Positions 1 to 12,670 of a stretch of 64,000 nucleotides of DNA are shown here, one piece after another. This DNA is from Arenicola marina. Lineage: Eukaryota; Annelida; Polychaeta; Arenicolidae. The notes beneath the pieces are model-generated. The model had not been told where the DNA came from. It did not search any database and saw only the letters and a program-made list of their open reading frames with translations. Positions within the stretch are counted from its first letter, which is position 1, and each line of letters begins with the position of its first letter. The stretch covers positions 20,281,911-20,345,910 of the forward strand of contig OZ025256.1 of NCBI GenBank assembly GCA_964019135.1, read 5' to 3'. Both the position numbers and the translations under genes were made by a program.

Positions 1-630
1 AGGGGGGGGGGGGGGGCGACTCCCTCGACACCTTATCCTAGATACACCAGTATCTAGTATATAGTATAGTAGGTGCATTTCAAAATGACATCATATTTGA
101 TAACTAACGTCAGGCAAAACGTTTACAATAGCAAACACAATTCTTATGTATGTTTTTTTTATATATGATTTATTTCCCTAATAGTACAGAGATAATTACA
201 ATATTGAACATAGCCCACAGACGAAAAAAGCGTGACAAGTTTATAACATGTAATCATGTTTTCAGGCTTCTGCGAAAAGCACCTCAATAGGTTTCCATTT
301 CCGCTTTAAAATCTGTTACAAAAAACCTGCAAAACATCTGCAAGCACAATTATACGTCTGGGTGGAACATGACTAGAAGTAAAAGACATAAGGATCGTGG
401 GCTCTTCATTGACTTATAACGATAGTTACGTTGTTCAATATAATATTGAAATATTTATGGGCAACACCATAAATTAATATCAAATACCTTATTTCTCGCA
501 GATCTAATATGACACGAACAACGTTTGGCAGGAAGTACGTTAGCTGCTAACATGACATGAAAAGGAAAGACAAGATATTACTTCATACCTTGCCATCGTT
601 GGGAGTCGAGTAGTGTGCACATAATACTTG
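1..630. other. Non-coding left flank
   Basis: A run of 16 bases, an initial A then G only, opens the window. The rest is AT-rich DNA without a convincing open frame, splice pattern or RNA gene. The opening G run may be a homopolymer tract or a contig-edge artefact. I see nothing else here. Confidence 0.6.
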
Positions 631-3259
631 TCAATGTTCGGCAGTCCATGTTCGGCAGTCAATGTTCGGCAGTCAATGTTTGGCAGTCAATGTTCGGCAG
701 TCAATGTTCGGCAGTCAATGTTTGGCAGTCAATGTTTGGCAGTCAATGTTCGGCAGTCAATGTTCGGCAGTCAATGTACGGCAGTCAATGTACGGCAGTC
801 AATGTTCGGCAGTCAATGTACGGCAGTCAATGTACGGCAGTCAATGTTTGGCAGTCAATGTTCGGCAGTCAATGTTCAGCAGTCAATGTTCGGCAGTCAA
901 TGTTTGGCAGTCAATGTTCGGCAGTCAATGTTTGGCAGTCAATGTTCGGCAGTCAATGTTCGGCAGTCAATGTTTGGCAGTCAATGTTCGGCAGTCAATG
1001 TTCGGCAGTCAATGTACGGCAGTCAATGTACGGCAGTCAATGTTCGGCAGTCAATGTTCGGCAGTCAATGTTCAGCAGTCAATGTTCGGCAGTCAATGTT
1101 TGGCAGTCAATGTTTGGCATTCAATGTTTGGCATTCAATGTTTGGCAGTCAATGTTCGGCAGTCAATGTTCGGCAGTCAATGTTTGGCAGTTAATGTTTG
1201 GCAGTCAATGTTCGGCAGTCAATGTTTGGCAGTCAATGTTCGGCAGTCAATGTTCGGCAGTCAATATTCGGCAGCCAATGTTTGGCAGCCAACGTTCGGC
1301 AGTCAATGTTTGGCAGTCAATGTTTGGCAGTCAATGTTCGGCAGTCAATGTTCGGCAGTCAATGTTTGGCAGTCAATGTTTGGCAGTCAATGTTCGGCAG
1401 TCAATCTTTGACAGTCAATGCTCGGCAGTCAATGCTCGGCAGTCAATACTCGGCAGTCAATGTTTGGCAGTTAATGTTTGGCAGTCAATGTTTGGCAGTC
1501 AATGTTTGGCAGTCAATGTTCGGCAGTCAATGCTCGGCAGTCAATGCTCGGCAGTCAATGCTCGGCAGTCAATGTTCGGCAGTCAATGTTTGGCAGTCAA
1601 TGTTTGGCAGCCAATGTTCGGCAGCCAATGTTCGGCAGTCAATGTTTGGCAGTCAATGTGTGGCAGTCAATGTTTGGCAGTCAATGTTCGGCAGTCAATG
1701 TTCGGCAGCCAATGTTTGGCAGTCAATGTTCGGCAGTCAGTGTTCGGCAGTCAATGCTCGACAGTCAATGTTCGGCAGTCAAGGTTTGGCTGTCAATGTT
1801 TGGCAGTCAATGTTCGGCAGTCAATGTTCGGCAGTCAATGTTTGGCAGTCAATGTTCGGCAGTCAATCTTTGGCAGTCAATGTTTGGCAGTCAATGTTTG
1901 GCAGTCAATGTTTGGCAGTCAATGTTCGGCAGTCAATGTTTGGCAGTCAATGCTCGGCAGTCAATGCTCGGCAGTCAATGCTCGGCAGTCAATGTTTGGC
2001 AGTCAATGTTTGGCAGTCAATGTTTGGCAGTAAATGTTTGGCAGTCAATGTTTGGCAGTCAATGTTCGGCAGTTAATGCTCGGCAGTCAATGCTCGGCAG
2101 TCAATGTTCGGCAGTCAATGTTTGGCAGTCAATGTTTGGCAGCCAATGTTCGGCAGCCAATGTTCGGCAGCCAATGTTTGGCAGTCAATGTTTGGCAGTC
2201 AATGTTCGGCAGTCAATGTTCGGCAGTCAATGTTCGGCAGTCAGTGTTCGGCAGTCAATGCTCGACAGTCAATGTTCGGCAGTCAAGGTTTGGCTGTCAA
2301 TGTTTGGCAGTCAATGTTCGGCAGTCAATGTTTGGCAGTCAATGTTCGGCAGTCAATCTTTGGCAGTCAATGTTCGGCAGTCAATGTTCGGCAGTCAATG
2401 TTCGGCAGTCAATGTTTGGCAGTCAATGTTCGGCAGTCAATGTTCGGCAGTCAATGTTCGGCAGTCAATGTCTGGCAGTCAATGTTCGGCAGTCAATGTA
2501 CGGCAGTCAATGTTTGGCAGTCAATGTTCGGCAGTCAATGTTTGGCAGTCAATGTTCGGCAGTCAATGCTCGGCAGTCAATGTTCAGCAGTCAATGTTCG
2601 GCAGTCAATGTTTGGCAGTCAATGTTTGGCATTCAATGTTTGGCAGTCAATGTTCAGCTGTCAATGTTCGGCAGTCCATGTTCGGCAGCCAATGTTCGGC
2701 AGTCAATGCTCGGCAGTCAATGTTCGGCAGTCAATGTTTGGCAGTCAATGTTTGGCAGTCAATGTTCGGCAGTCAATGTTCAGCAGTCAATGTTTGGCAG
2801 TCAATGTTCGGCAGTCAGTGTTCGGCAGTTAATGCTCGACAGTCAATGTTCGGCAGTTAATGTTTGGCAGTCAATGTTCGGCAGTCAATGTTCAGCAGTC
2901 AATGCTTGGCAGTCAATGTTCGGCAGTCAATGTTTGGCAGTCAATGTTTGGCAGTCAATGTTTGGCAGTCAAAGTTCGGCAATCAATGTTTGGCAGTCAA
3001 TGTTCGGCTGTCAATGTTCGGCAGTCAATGCTCGGCAGTCAATGTTCAGCAGTCAATGTTTGACAGTCAATGTTTGGCAGTCAATGTTCGGCAGTCAATG
3101 TTCGGCTGTCCATGTTCGGCAGCCAATGTTCGGCAGTCAATGTTTGGCACTCAATGTTTGGCAGTCAATGTTCGACAGTCAATGTTTGGCAGTCAATGTT
3201 CGGCAGTCAATGTTCGGCAGTCAGTATTCGGCAGTCCATGTTCGGCAGTCACTGTTCGA
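631..3259 (+). repeat. 14-bp minisatellite, about 188 units
   Basis: The unit is TCAATGTTCGGCAG. Its first copy starts at 631 and a copy at 3249 is still in exact 14-bp register (2618 = 187 x 14), so there is no net insertion or deletion over the array. Units differ by substitutions, mostly TTCGG to TTTGG, TACGG or CTCGG, with rarer CAGTT, CAGCC and GCATT forms. The C-to-T form is the change expected from decay of a methylated CpG. Because 14 is not a multiple of 3, three units make a 42-bp frame and all forward frames read the same 14-residue repeat, which explains several long apparent ORFs. I do not regard these as genes. Confidence 0.97.
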
Positions 3260-3959
3260 CATACAAAATACACCAGCTGGTGTCTTATTCGATCTGTTGC
3301 ACTATACGTTGGTCGGGCATATTTATGCTATCTTGTCTGCTAATTAGGTTTGAAAAAGTATCTAATATATAAACTTATACATATTTCAATTATAAATTTA
3401 AAAAATAAATTTCCCATTTGCCCGTCCTGGAGTCTGTATCTGAAAATATCATCCATTTGTAGACAACAAAAGTGTCATCATATACTAAAAACTTCTAAGC
3501 AATTTATTCTAATCCATTTCCTCTCTCAAGTCTATCTCCCATGACTTCTTTCCGCCTACCTCCCCACGTCCTTGCGACCCCCCCCCCCCCCATTCCACCC
3601 TCCTCCCTCCATGCCTCCGTCCCCCTCTCGATATACACTCCCCGCTCTCTCCCTCACTCCCGTGACCACTTACTCCATGCTGGAGGAGGTAACGCCTGTT
3701 ATTTCGTACCTTCAGGGCACAGGCGGGTCCGGTGGAGCGAGGGGCGGCGGCACACGTTGGTCCCTGGTCAAGCGCATCCTGGTGGGACCCCAGACCAGCC
3801 AGACCAGCGATGACGGAGACCGAGAGGACCCCGTGCCCGGCGGGGCAGGCCCCGGGGCGTTCATGCGCGTCGAGGATATCTGAGAGCGGGAGTCAGAGGT
3901 GGGATACGCACCGCCATCACCGTCAGCGTCCGCACGAGTGATGTTATCCGGGTCATCGA
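3260..3959. other. Non-coding, pyrimidine-rich
   Basis: After the minisatellite comes AT-rich DNA, then from about 3540 a C/T-rich tract with a 14-C run near 3579-3592. Short overlapping open frames on both strands show no recognisable domain and look like composition effects. Confidence 0.5.
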
Positions 3960-4630
3960 CGTCATTAGTGACGTCATTAGCGTTATTAGTGACGCCATTG
4001 GCGTCGTTAGTGACGTCATCGACGTTATTAGTGACGTCATCTGCGTCGTCAGCGCCATCAGTGACGTTTTCAACGTTTGCCCATAGGAGCGTCAAGCTAG
4101 ACTCTGGCCTGTCCAGCCGCAACGGCGTCACTACAACGCCACTAGTGGTATCAACGTCTCAGGCGGCACCATCTACAAAAGTGACGTCATCGACGTCCCC
4201 ACTGACGTCACAGAGGGAGTCAGCGTCACTTGTGACGTCAGAGGTAACATCAGCATAATATTGACGTCAGCGGAGTCATCAGTATCACTAGCGACGTCCT
4301 CGGCGTCATCAGCGTCTCCAATGATGTCACACAGAGGGTGTCAACGTCACTTGTGACGTCAGAGATAGCATCAGCATAATAGTGACGTCAGCGGGGTCAT
4401 CAGTATTACTAGTGACGTCATCGGCGTCATCAGCGTCCCCGCTGACGTCACAGGGGGAGTCAGCGTCACTTGTGACGTCACAGGTAGCATCAGCATTATA
4501 GTGACGTCAGCGGGGTCATCAGTATCACCAGCGACGTCCTCGGCATCATCAGCGTCCCCATTGACGTCACAGAGGGTGTCAGCGTCACTTGTGACGTCAG
4601 AGGTAGCATCAGCATAATAGTGACGTCAGC
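3960..4630. repeat. CRE-palindrome repeat cluster
   Basis: The 8-bp palindrome TGACGTCA occurs 16 times, starting at 3969, 4011, 4032, 4182, 4203, 4233, 4262, 4354, 4383, 4413, 4443, 4473, 4502, 4562, 4592 and 4621. From about 4140 the background is a degenerate repeat of about 120 bp: the phrase TGACGTCAGCG recurs at 4262, 4383, 4502 and 4621. Spacing inside a unit is often 29-30 bp. TGACGTCA is the full cAMP-response element bound by CREB/ATF bZIP dimers (established knowledge). Whether anything binds here is inference. No gene start is recognisable next to it, so it may simply be a satellite whose unit contains the palindrome. Confidence 0.85.
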
Positions 4631-4639
4631 GATATATTA

Positions 4640-7600
4640 TTGATTTAATGGCGTCACATTATCGGCTTCGTCGTAGGATGAAGTGACCCACATCACGAAC
4701 AGTCAGGATTAAGCTCCATGCATATCGACGACTTATGTAAGATAAGTAGTGGGTCATGCCAGGTCTCGTAACTAGACCTTGCAAAAAAATCTCACTAGTC
4801 CCAGGGTCGGATCCAGATATACTGGAAAAGGGGGGCCGGTTTCGAGTAATGGCCTAGCTTTTTGTTTTTCATATGTTAAATGGTATAAATTTCGGCCCTA
4901 AAAGGGATCCGCCCAGAGCCCCAGCCACAAGACTTCATAGGGCGACCACCTTCACCCTTCACCTACATAACCATGTTTGTTCATGAATTGCCATATTTGT
5001 AAATTTATGGAATTTACTGAGGCATATAGACCCTTCTTAATATTATCTCATGAATAATCCAGAACGAGGCTACCATGGCAGCGGTCCTACTGCATGCGGC
5101 GCTATAATATGGCGACTGGCACTAACCTCTCGGGTGTTTCGCATAATCCGTCGGTTACACAGAGCGATCGTGACTTTTAATCGTTCCCGGCTATATATTT
5201 ACATTTGTTGAAGAATATGTCACAAAGTGTAGTAAATCGTCAGGACATAACCACACCAGCAAAGGCTAGTTCAATGTTTCAAGTTCAAAGTTTATATCCA
5301 TAACATGAGAGGCATGTTTGTTTCTTTATGAAACTGTCATGAAAGCAAGTCCTGGCGTATTCCAAAACTTCCCAAGATACCCTTCAGTACACGAGCCTGG
5401 CATTTGAAAAAGTACACTGAGGCTGACGACAACAGCATGATCCAGAAGCTTGTAATGGAACATCTAAAATCTGGGGGTCACTCCACGAATCGTCTAGCTA
5501 TGGCTAATAAATAAATCGGGTTGAGACGATAAAGTGCACTTGATCAATTAATATTCGAATTAAAAATATTACTATTGCAATAATAAAAATGCTTCGTGTC
5601 ACATTATAATTGCATTAATTATTATCGTTCAAGCAGTGGATGCCGGTTGTAGGCATATATTGCAGGAGTCTTTGTAACCTGAAGATGCTGGGCTGACGGT
5701 TCGAGCCACATGGTAACTAGAAAAGCCTGTAACAAAAGATTATCATACCATTGTCAAAATCCAAAACGCCCAATGACGATTTATTTTCTAATCAATTCAA
5801 TGTCTTTGTCCTCTTGAACCAAGTTTGACTGAGGTTCTTGTATTTCTTTCCGGGGAATTGCTTTTCATTTGCACCTGTATCAGATTTCTTCTATCACTTG
5901 AGGCTTCTCTTGGACAGCTTCAGTGGTATATGTGTCGGATGTGTATGGATGTGGGTCCTACAATGTCATGAGAAACACACCTAATCATGTTGATATGTTT
6001 TGTTTATAGCACGATGTCTTTTCTAGCTCCCATATGTTATATAGTGGATAAGAATATATGCGGACGATATAAACCACATATAATTCACTCTATTATGCAC
6101 CCAAACTTGACATGAGTCTGGAGGGAACGGCACCACGTCTTTCTTAAAGCGCTACAATTAAAATCGTCTTTGCTAAATTGCTCCCAGCACATCAGTACTA
6201 GTTGTAATCGGTCAGAAAAAGGAATAGTAAATACATGCAGAATTACATGTATTAACATATCCCCACCAGAGCACTCCATGGGGAAACCCCCCAAGAAAGA
6301 GATGGCCCCAGAGAGGTGACAGTATGGAGGCGGAGACTGCCCCATTAATTTGAGATAAGGCCAACTGACACATAGGACACGCCATTAAATTACGTGTTTC
6401 TCATTTAGTTTTAACCACTTTAAATAATCAAATAATTATTGAACTTCTTCATTTAGCTCTTTTCAAGCTACTGAGTTGTTGTTGTTGAGTAAATCCATGC
6501 GTCATACCTCATTGTTTAGTGTCAAGGGTAAAAAAACAAATCTATCACACAAAGCCAAGAAAAAAAATTGTGCTTATCATTGGCTTTAGGCAAGGCGGGA
6601 TCTGGAAGGGCCATCTGGTTTCAATGTCATTTTCACTAGACCATGCAGGATACCGGTAGGCCTTGCCAAGCGACGACGTGTTACTGGTAGTGACTGTAAT
6701 GTAGGGTCAGTGTTGTAGTCTAAGTAAACTAAATTTTACGCGATACATTCGACTTCAAATAACAGTGGCAATAAGTGAACGAATACCTAAAAATTAGGCC
6801 CACCATCACTTCGGATTATTACCATCCATTCTTGGCGTATTTTTTTGTCCTTGAGCAATTGGTGGAAGCTGTTTTTAGCTGCCATTAACACAGTAGGGAA
6901 CACATCAGTGCGCCATGTTGCCACCGACGCTTCGCGTTGCTGCGCGGGCAGCCTCGTTCTGGTGCCGCATGCATAAATTTTGAGAAGGGCCTATACCAGG
7001 CAAAAGGGGAGAATTATTTACAGGCCTATAATTATAATTATATCAGCTTGAAACGCCTGTGGCTTTAAGCTCACCCGTCTAACCATAACGCAGCAGACTA
7101 AAGCCGCTGACACACGGCTGGCTGTTTAAATTACTAACTGGGGGCAACCGAAAAATACTAGCGGGACCAAATTACGCCATTTTTATTCTTGCAACACTAG
7201 CAGCGATGCTATAGATCTAACAGCTGAAGAAGTTAGCAGCTACTTAGTCTGGAGACCTGGCGGATAGGGATTGGCAATCCATACGTGTTATCCATTGGGC
7301 GATTATCATCTTTAAACAGTTAGCTAGCTCTCTATATAAGGATGGCTTTATTACAGTACGGAAAAAATACGTTGGTGCTCAAGAATGAAAATATGTAATG
7401 CGGGAATTATGTGGCGGCCGTCAGATACAATGTTTTCACCCCTTGGCACCCACGGGTTTCCGTAATAAACTATGGGAGATTCCCATATATCGTAGGCCAC
7501 AGGAACACCCGGATGAACTAAGCTAGGCATGATAAGTCGCGCGAATGCCAGGCCGTGGTAATGTTGTCAATCACCGCAACATTTCAACATTCTTGGGGTC

Positions 7601-8899
7601 CTTTAGATGGAGCGACTGCAACAAGAAGCAGACAAGTTTCACATGCACCACGTGTTTTTTGCACAACGTTTGGACAAACAGGGGTCTGGAATTGGGGGTC
7701 CAGTGACCAGTGTCGATTTTTCAAAATTCTCAGTTTCGAATGTCGAGTTTTCACGACCTTCCGTGTCGCTTCTTGGCCAGGTGCAGTTTTTTTTTGGCTA
7801 AGTTGGGTTTTCAAAAACTCTGTGTCGATGTCGCTTTTTCAGATCCTCAATGTCGGAATTTGGGGGTCAATGTCGAATGTCGATTTTCAAATATGCCTGT
7901 GTCGCGTGTCGCCATTTACCCCTTGCAGACCCCTGTAAACTTGTATTTTTACTGATATTCCCCGTCAATGACGTAAATGTTTTTCCGCAGAATTACACGT
8001 GACTGATATTGCAATGATTTAGCCTACGGTGTGATGGTTACCGGTGGAATTCGATTGATGAATGATGTCTTGCCTCGAAAATATATATAGTGTATTAATA
8101 TTAATGTATGGTCAAAGTTTGACATGACTCTGGCCAGGGTACGACGTTGGCTTTAGCCTTTCTGACAAAGCAAAGACATGTCGAAGAAGGATGCCTGTCT
8201 ACGGAAGCCCGTCGTTACGATATATTACGGTATATTCCCAGACCAAAGAGACGGCGTTAAGAATTAACGGTTACAGGGCTATCCATATGAGCGTGTTACA
8301 TATATATGTAAAACTCTCCCAAATTAATGTGATTGGAAGGCTAATCGGGTTGACCCTTTACCCTGGATCTGGATGTCAGCACTACGTCTAGTCTAGCAGA
8401 GTTAAGATTACACCTAAACAATGCGATATTATCCCTCGTTTCACTGTATATTGAATTGCCATATTAATATTGCCATATGACCTGCGAACATTTATGTGTA
8501 TCGGGCGTGTTGCACAGAAGAATGTTTATAAATGAGGTATTTGGGGTCTATATTCCCTTTTGAAAATTTGTATCCAATGCGTTATATTATGAGGTTTGAA
8601 TGTAGCTAGGTTTCAATCGATTTGTATTTTTATCTTTAATGAATATTGAAAATAAACATAACATTGTCGAACGTTTGGTTTTAATGTAATTCGTTGATCA
8701 TGGCTGACTTCGCAAATATGCTCACGGCATTAAAACTCAGCGCGTGAATGGAATTTATATATTGTTCGTATAATATATCATTTAGTGCAGTGGCAAATAC
8801 AAATTAATTTCCCGTCGAATACCTTATAATTGCTCTAATAGTTTTTAGCACATTCTGTCGACAAATATATTGTATATATTTGCTATTGAGTGAAAGCGA
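4640..8899. other. Long non-coding stretch
   Basis: No protein domain, RNA gene or tandem array is recognisable over these 4.3 kb. Open frames are short (longest 127 codons near 7555, overlapped by antisense frames). Around 7690-7910 the words GTCGA, GTGTCG and TTTTCA recur irregularly, suggesting decayed repeat DNA. Confidence 0.5.
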
Positions 8900-9940
8900 G
8901 TGCGTGTCTCTTCAATAGTGTACTTCATATATGGACTTTTAAACTTGTGCACGGAGAATTTGTACCACCTACCGATCCCCAGCCTTCCTGCAAGCACCTC
9001 TATCTTATCGGGGGAGGGGGGGGGGGGTGTATCCCCTCTGAATCACGAATCCCCAAGAATTAGGGAGAGCAATATCGAATCTCCAATAGTAGAATATTTT
9101 AAAGCTGGGCGTGAAAAAAAACGCCTTAATGATGAAATTGCGAATACCGAGGAATTCGCAGACTGCTATAAGGGATCACGGTAAATAGGCAAAGGATCTT
9201 CGCGTTGAACCAAGAATTGTACGGATGACGATCCCCCGAAAATGCCAATAGCTGATCGCGAATCTCCAAGAATTCCTAGATGCCAAGCGCGGAGATCGGA
9301 AAAGGTATCCCCACCACTATCTTTCCCCATCGTCCTTCCCTCAACCCCTCCCTCTTTGATCGCCCACCACATCTGACCTCCACCCCCACATCGGGCTCTG
9401 TCCGCTCGGGACTATCCCCAGCACATCATGCGATGCCTTTCAAATTTGACTCGTATGTAATAATTTGCCCACTTGTCGCTCCACCCAAGGATAGAATATT
9501 AGTGCGACCTATTTACCACGTGCCCTCCTGCTTAATCCCACGGAATACCTCTTTATCCTCCCTCCCCCCCCTCCCCCACCACCACCACCCTGCCTCCAGC
9601 CCTTCCACCCAACACCCTGCCTCCAGCCGTCCTCCCCAACATCCTGCCTCCAGCCGTCCTCCCAAACACCCTGCCTCGATCCAGCCCTCCCCCAAGTCCA
9701 GCCCCACTCCACCCATACCCACGCTTCTGCCAACCGCCCAACACCATCCCACCCTGTCCCATGCACCACCCCCCCCCCTCCCCCTGCCTCCCCGCGCCTA
9801 CCCCGGTCAGCCCGGCCTGTGTATGTACATGTATTTAGCCCCCGGCCCTGCTTGGGACTATCTTTGGGGATCCTATGACTCCCCGAGGCCAGATCAAAGC
9901 AGATTAGGCGCCTTACACAAACTGGGAGTCCTCTAATGTC
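8900..9940. other. Low-complexity C-rich segment
   Basis: A G-run lies near 9013-9027. From about 9280 the plus strand becomes very C-rich. Between about 9588 and 9680 the phrase CCTGCCTCCAGCC recurs about every 28 bp, three to four times. A 218-codon proline/serine-rich open frame (9280-9936) is opposed by several glycine-rich frames on the other strand, as expected from composition. I see no gene. Confidence 0.55.
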
Positions 9941-11779
9941 CTTTGACAAGCATTATATACGGGCCGACATAGTGACTCCCTCCTCGCCCCACCCCCCGGA
10001 CCCCCGGGAGTGCATTGGGTAGAGGCATGCATGGATGACGAGGTGAGGGGTTCGGGAGGGGGGGGGGTGGGGGAGCTAGGAAGGGGATGCTAGAACGACT
10101 GGGAGACAGTGACCATATTATTATTATTATTATTATTATTATATTAATGTTTATTCACGGAATAACCCTATTGACCTGCACAGTTTATTGACTATCCAAT
10201 GCAGATATATTATTTCCGATGTTTAATATGATGAGTATCGTTTCGTAGCTGCCTACCTAACCCCTTCAAATTATCTTGCATCAGCCGTTGCTTCAGTCAA
10301 TACCATTACCACGCTGGGTGCAGTACTGCTGTTCAATCATTATTAACTATGTGTACTCACGGGCGGATCCTGACTTTAGGGGGTGTTGGGGGGGGGGGGG
10401 GGGCGGGGGGGGGGGTCTTGAATTTCGCGTTACCATGCAAAGGCGGCGGAAGCGCGGCGGGGGGGGGTGGGCGGTGGGCACTGGCCTTTTCTTCAGCATC
10501 AGGTTGCAGCTCCTGGTCAGCGATTGGCTTCTTTATTCTCGGGGCCTAAACCTGCAAATGGGGAGGGGGGGGGGGGGTGCTTCTGCGGCTTGACCAGGGG
10601 GTGGGTGGGGGAGAGTTTAAGTCGCAGTAGCCCCCCCCCCTGCTGGATCTGCCACTGGTACTTTAAGTATATATATAATACATCATAGAATGGATCGGCA
10701 AATACAATAATACTGATATATACAATTATAACGGTAACATTAAATAAATGTTATATGTTAGGCTTCACTTCTTTCGTTGCCTAAAAGAAATCATAATTAA
10801 GCGATTGCAACCACGCGCAAAAAACATATTAATTTTCAGGCACTTGCGAGGCCACTGAATAATGGATGGACGGATGGATGGATGGATAAGTGGATGGATT
10901 CGTTTGAGTCACCAGTAGGGTGAGGAGAACGACATTTTTTGATTCCACTATCTTGATAATGGCATATACCGGAGTTCCCTGATTGAACATAAGAGCGAGG
11001 TTCTGAGAATAAAGCGTACGTGGCTACCTTAAATTATGACGTCATGACGTCATCTTAACGTCCAAGCAGCAAAGCGTAAATCTTTGTATTCTCAACCATG
11101 ACTTTGATTAGGAAAGCGATTAGGAAGTCATACGGACACCCAAAGATCGAAGAAACGTAGAAGGAACACTGAAGCCGAAAGTAAGATGGCAAAAAATGAA
11201 TTTTCTGGAGGTCAGTGCTCCCTTACATGTGAAACAAAGATTTCTGCTTTATTACGTTTTTCTGGTTAACGACGAAGTTTTCAAAAGTGCCCAAATATTC
11301 ATTCACTCACCATAAGCGGCCCGACAAGACGAACGCCCCTCTTAGAATCGCTCTAGTTCCCGGACGTAGCGTCGTACATAGAATCTGAGCTAAGGTCATC
11401 TAACGATGACCCTCGTACACCATATAACGGAACGACTACAGCTCCAGCTTCAACACCCATTTTCGAGGATAAAAAAAATTGTCACACTCCGTATATTTAT
11501 CATGGGGTCAAATGTTTAGTTGCCATGGAAAGATATTGGGGCGTTCTATATCGCTGTATATGTTTTCGGTTATACAGGAGAGCAACTTTACTCGTCGCAA
11601 CATTGTTGGCGATTTGGGTGCCAATTAATCGCCCCAGCCCTGGTCACATAACGTTTATGTCTAAATGTTGTAATGTGCGTAATACTGCACGCCCTCGCCC
11701 CCCCCCCCACACACACAAATTTTTTTGGGCTTTTAACCCCTCAACCATTTAGTAATTAATCCCCCTCCCCCCGTTGCAT
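9941..11779. other. Non-coding with simple repeats and G-runs
   Basis: A (TTA)n/(ATT)n microsatellite occupies about 10113-10141. G-runs of 7 to 15 bases crowd 10378-10620 and can form G-quadruplexes. An ATGG/GATG microsatellite lies at about 10862-10899. Two TGACGTCA palindromes abut at 11037-11052. A C-run lies at about 11699-11708. No coding gene is recognised. Confidence 0.6.
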
Positions 11780-11896
11780 GTATGTATGTTTATTCAGTAC
11801 TTTGGCTGGCCTCCAGCCCTGGTACAAATTACAAAAGCATTCAACACAAAAAAAACAACAACACAACAATCCAAGTCAATAATCATCTCATCCACA

Positions 11897-12670
11897 TTAA
11901 TACCCCTGTTGTTCCCTTCTGCTAAATGCGGCAATAATAAACTTACAGATTCCGTATAGAGTTTTCTCGTCGGTTGCGCACATAAGTCGGATAAAATTTT
12001 CTTTTGATGGGTATTTGTAAAAGCTCTTATTGATATATTTCTCCCTAATATCTGTATAAAACTGACACTTAAACATGAAGTGGAATTGGGTTTCAATTTC
12101 GTCGATACAAAATCTCTGACAATATGGACACAATCTTTCTTCTCTGGGTATATTAAGTTGTCTGCCTCTCTCAATCATAAGTTTACCGCTACTACATCTG
12201 AACCAGCTATACACCTTTCTTAACCTTGCACTCGTTACCACTGATAGATATCTCTCTGGGTTTAAAAGGGTTTTATACAGACAATATTCACCAGCTAGTT
12301 TCATATTTTCACACGCATTTACATACCAATTTTGCGATAAAACATCTGTTAATCTCTGCTTAACTTCCCTCATGAAGTACAGATTGTCCCCAACCTCTTG
12401 ACTTAACCAGACAAAACCAATTCCGTATTTAAAAAGCCAATTCTTCACTTGCGATGCCCAGTTCTTTTTTGTTCTGCCTACACTATCATGGCTACATAAC
12501 ATTGTATAGGTGGCCTTGGTCAGTCTATCTTGTGGCATGTGCAGTAATTTGACCCAATATTTGATGACTTTAATTTCACAGTGAAAGCGTACCGGCAATC
12601 GCCCTAACTCACCAATAACTGCAGCATTTGACGTGGACCTGGTAACTCCCAGTATATATTTACAAAATTA
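11897..12670 (-). pseudogene. LINE C-terminal domain with zinc knuckle
   Basis: Third frame of the broken element, starting with ILGVTRSTSNAAVIGELG and RLPVRFHCEIKVIKYW. Near the end is LCPYC, then 14 residues later HFMFKC, a C-x2-C...H-x4-C pattern like the zinc-knuckle (zf-RVT-type) domain at the C-terminus of many non-LTR polymerases, thought to contact nucleic acid. The stop lies at about 11894. The frame itself is intact for about 255 codons, suggesting a moderately recent insertion. Its role depends on the upstream pieces, which are broken. Confidence 0.8.

Noticed and set aside
615-3347. Several long plus-strand open frames reading a 14-residue repeat (AVNVRQSMFGSQCS)
   Set aside because: They exist in all forward frames because the 14-bp unit has no stop codon; the peptides are the same repeat in every frame, with no signal or flanking exons.
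7555-7938. 127-codon open frame
   Set aside because: Opposed by a 76-codon frame and overlapped by two others; no domain, and the segment is made of recurring GTCGA/TTTTCA words.
9280-9936. 218-codon proline-rich open frame
   Set aside because: C-rich low-complexity DNA with equally open glycine-rich frames on the other strand.
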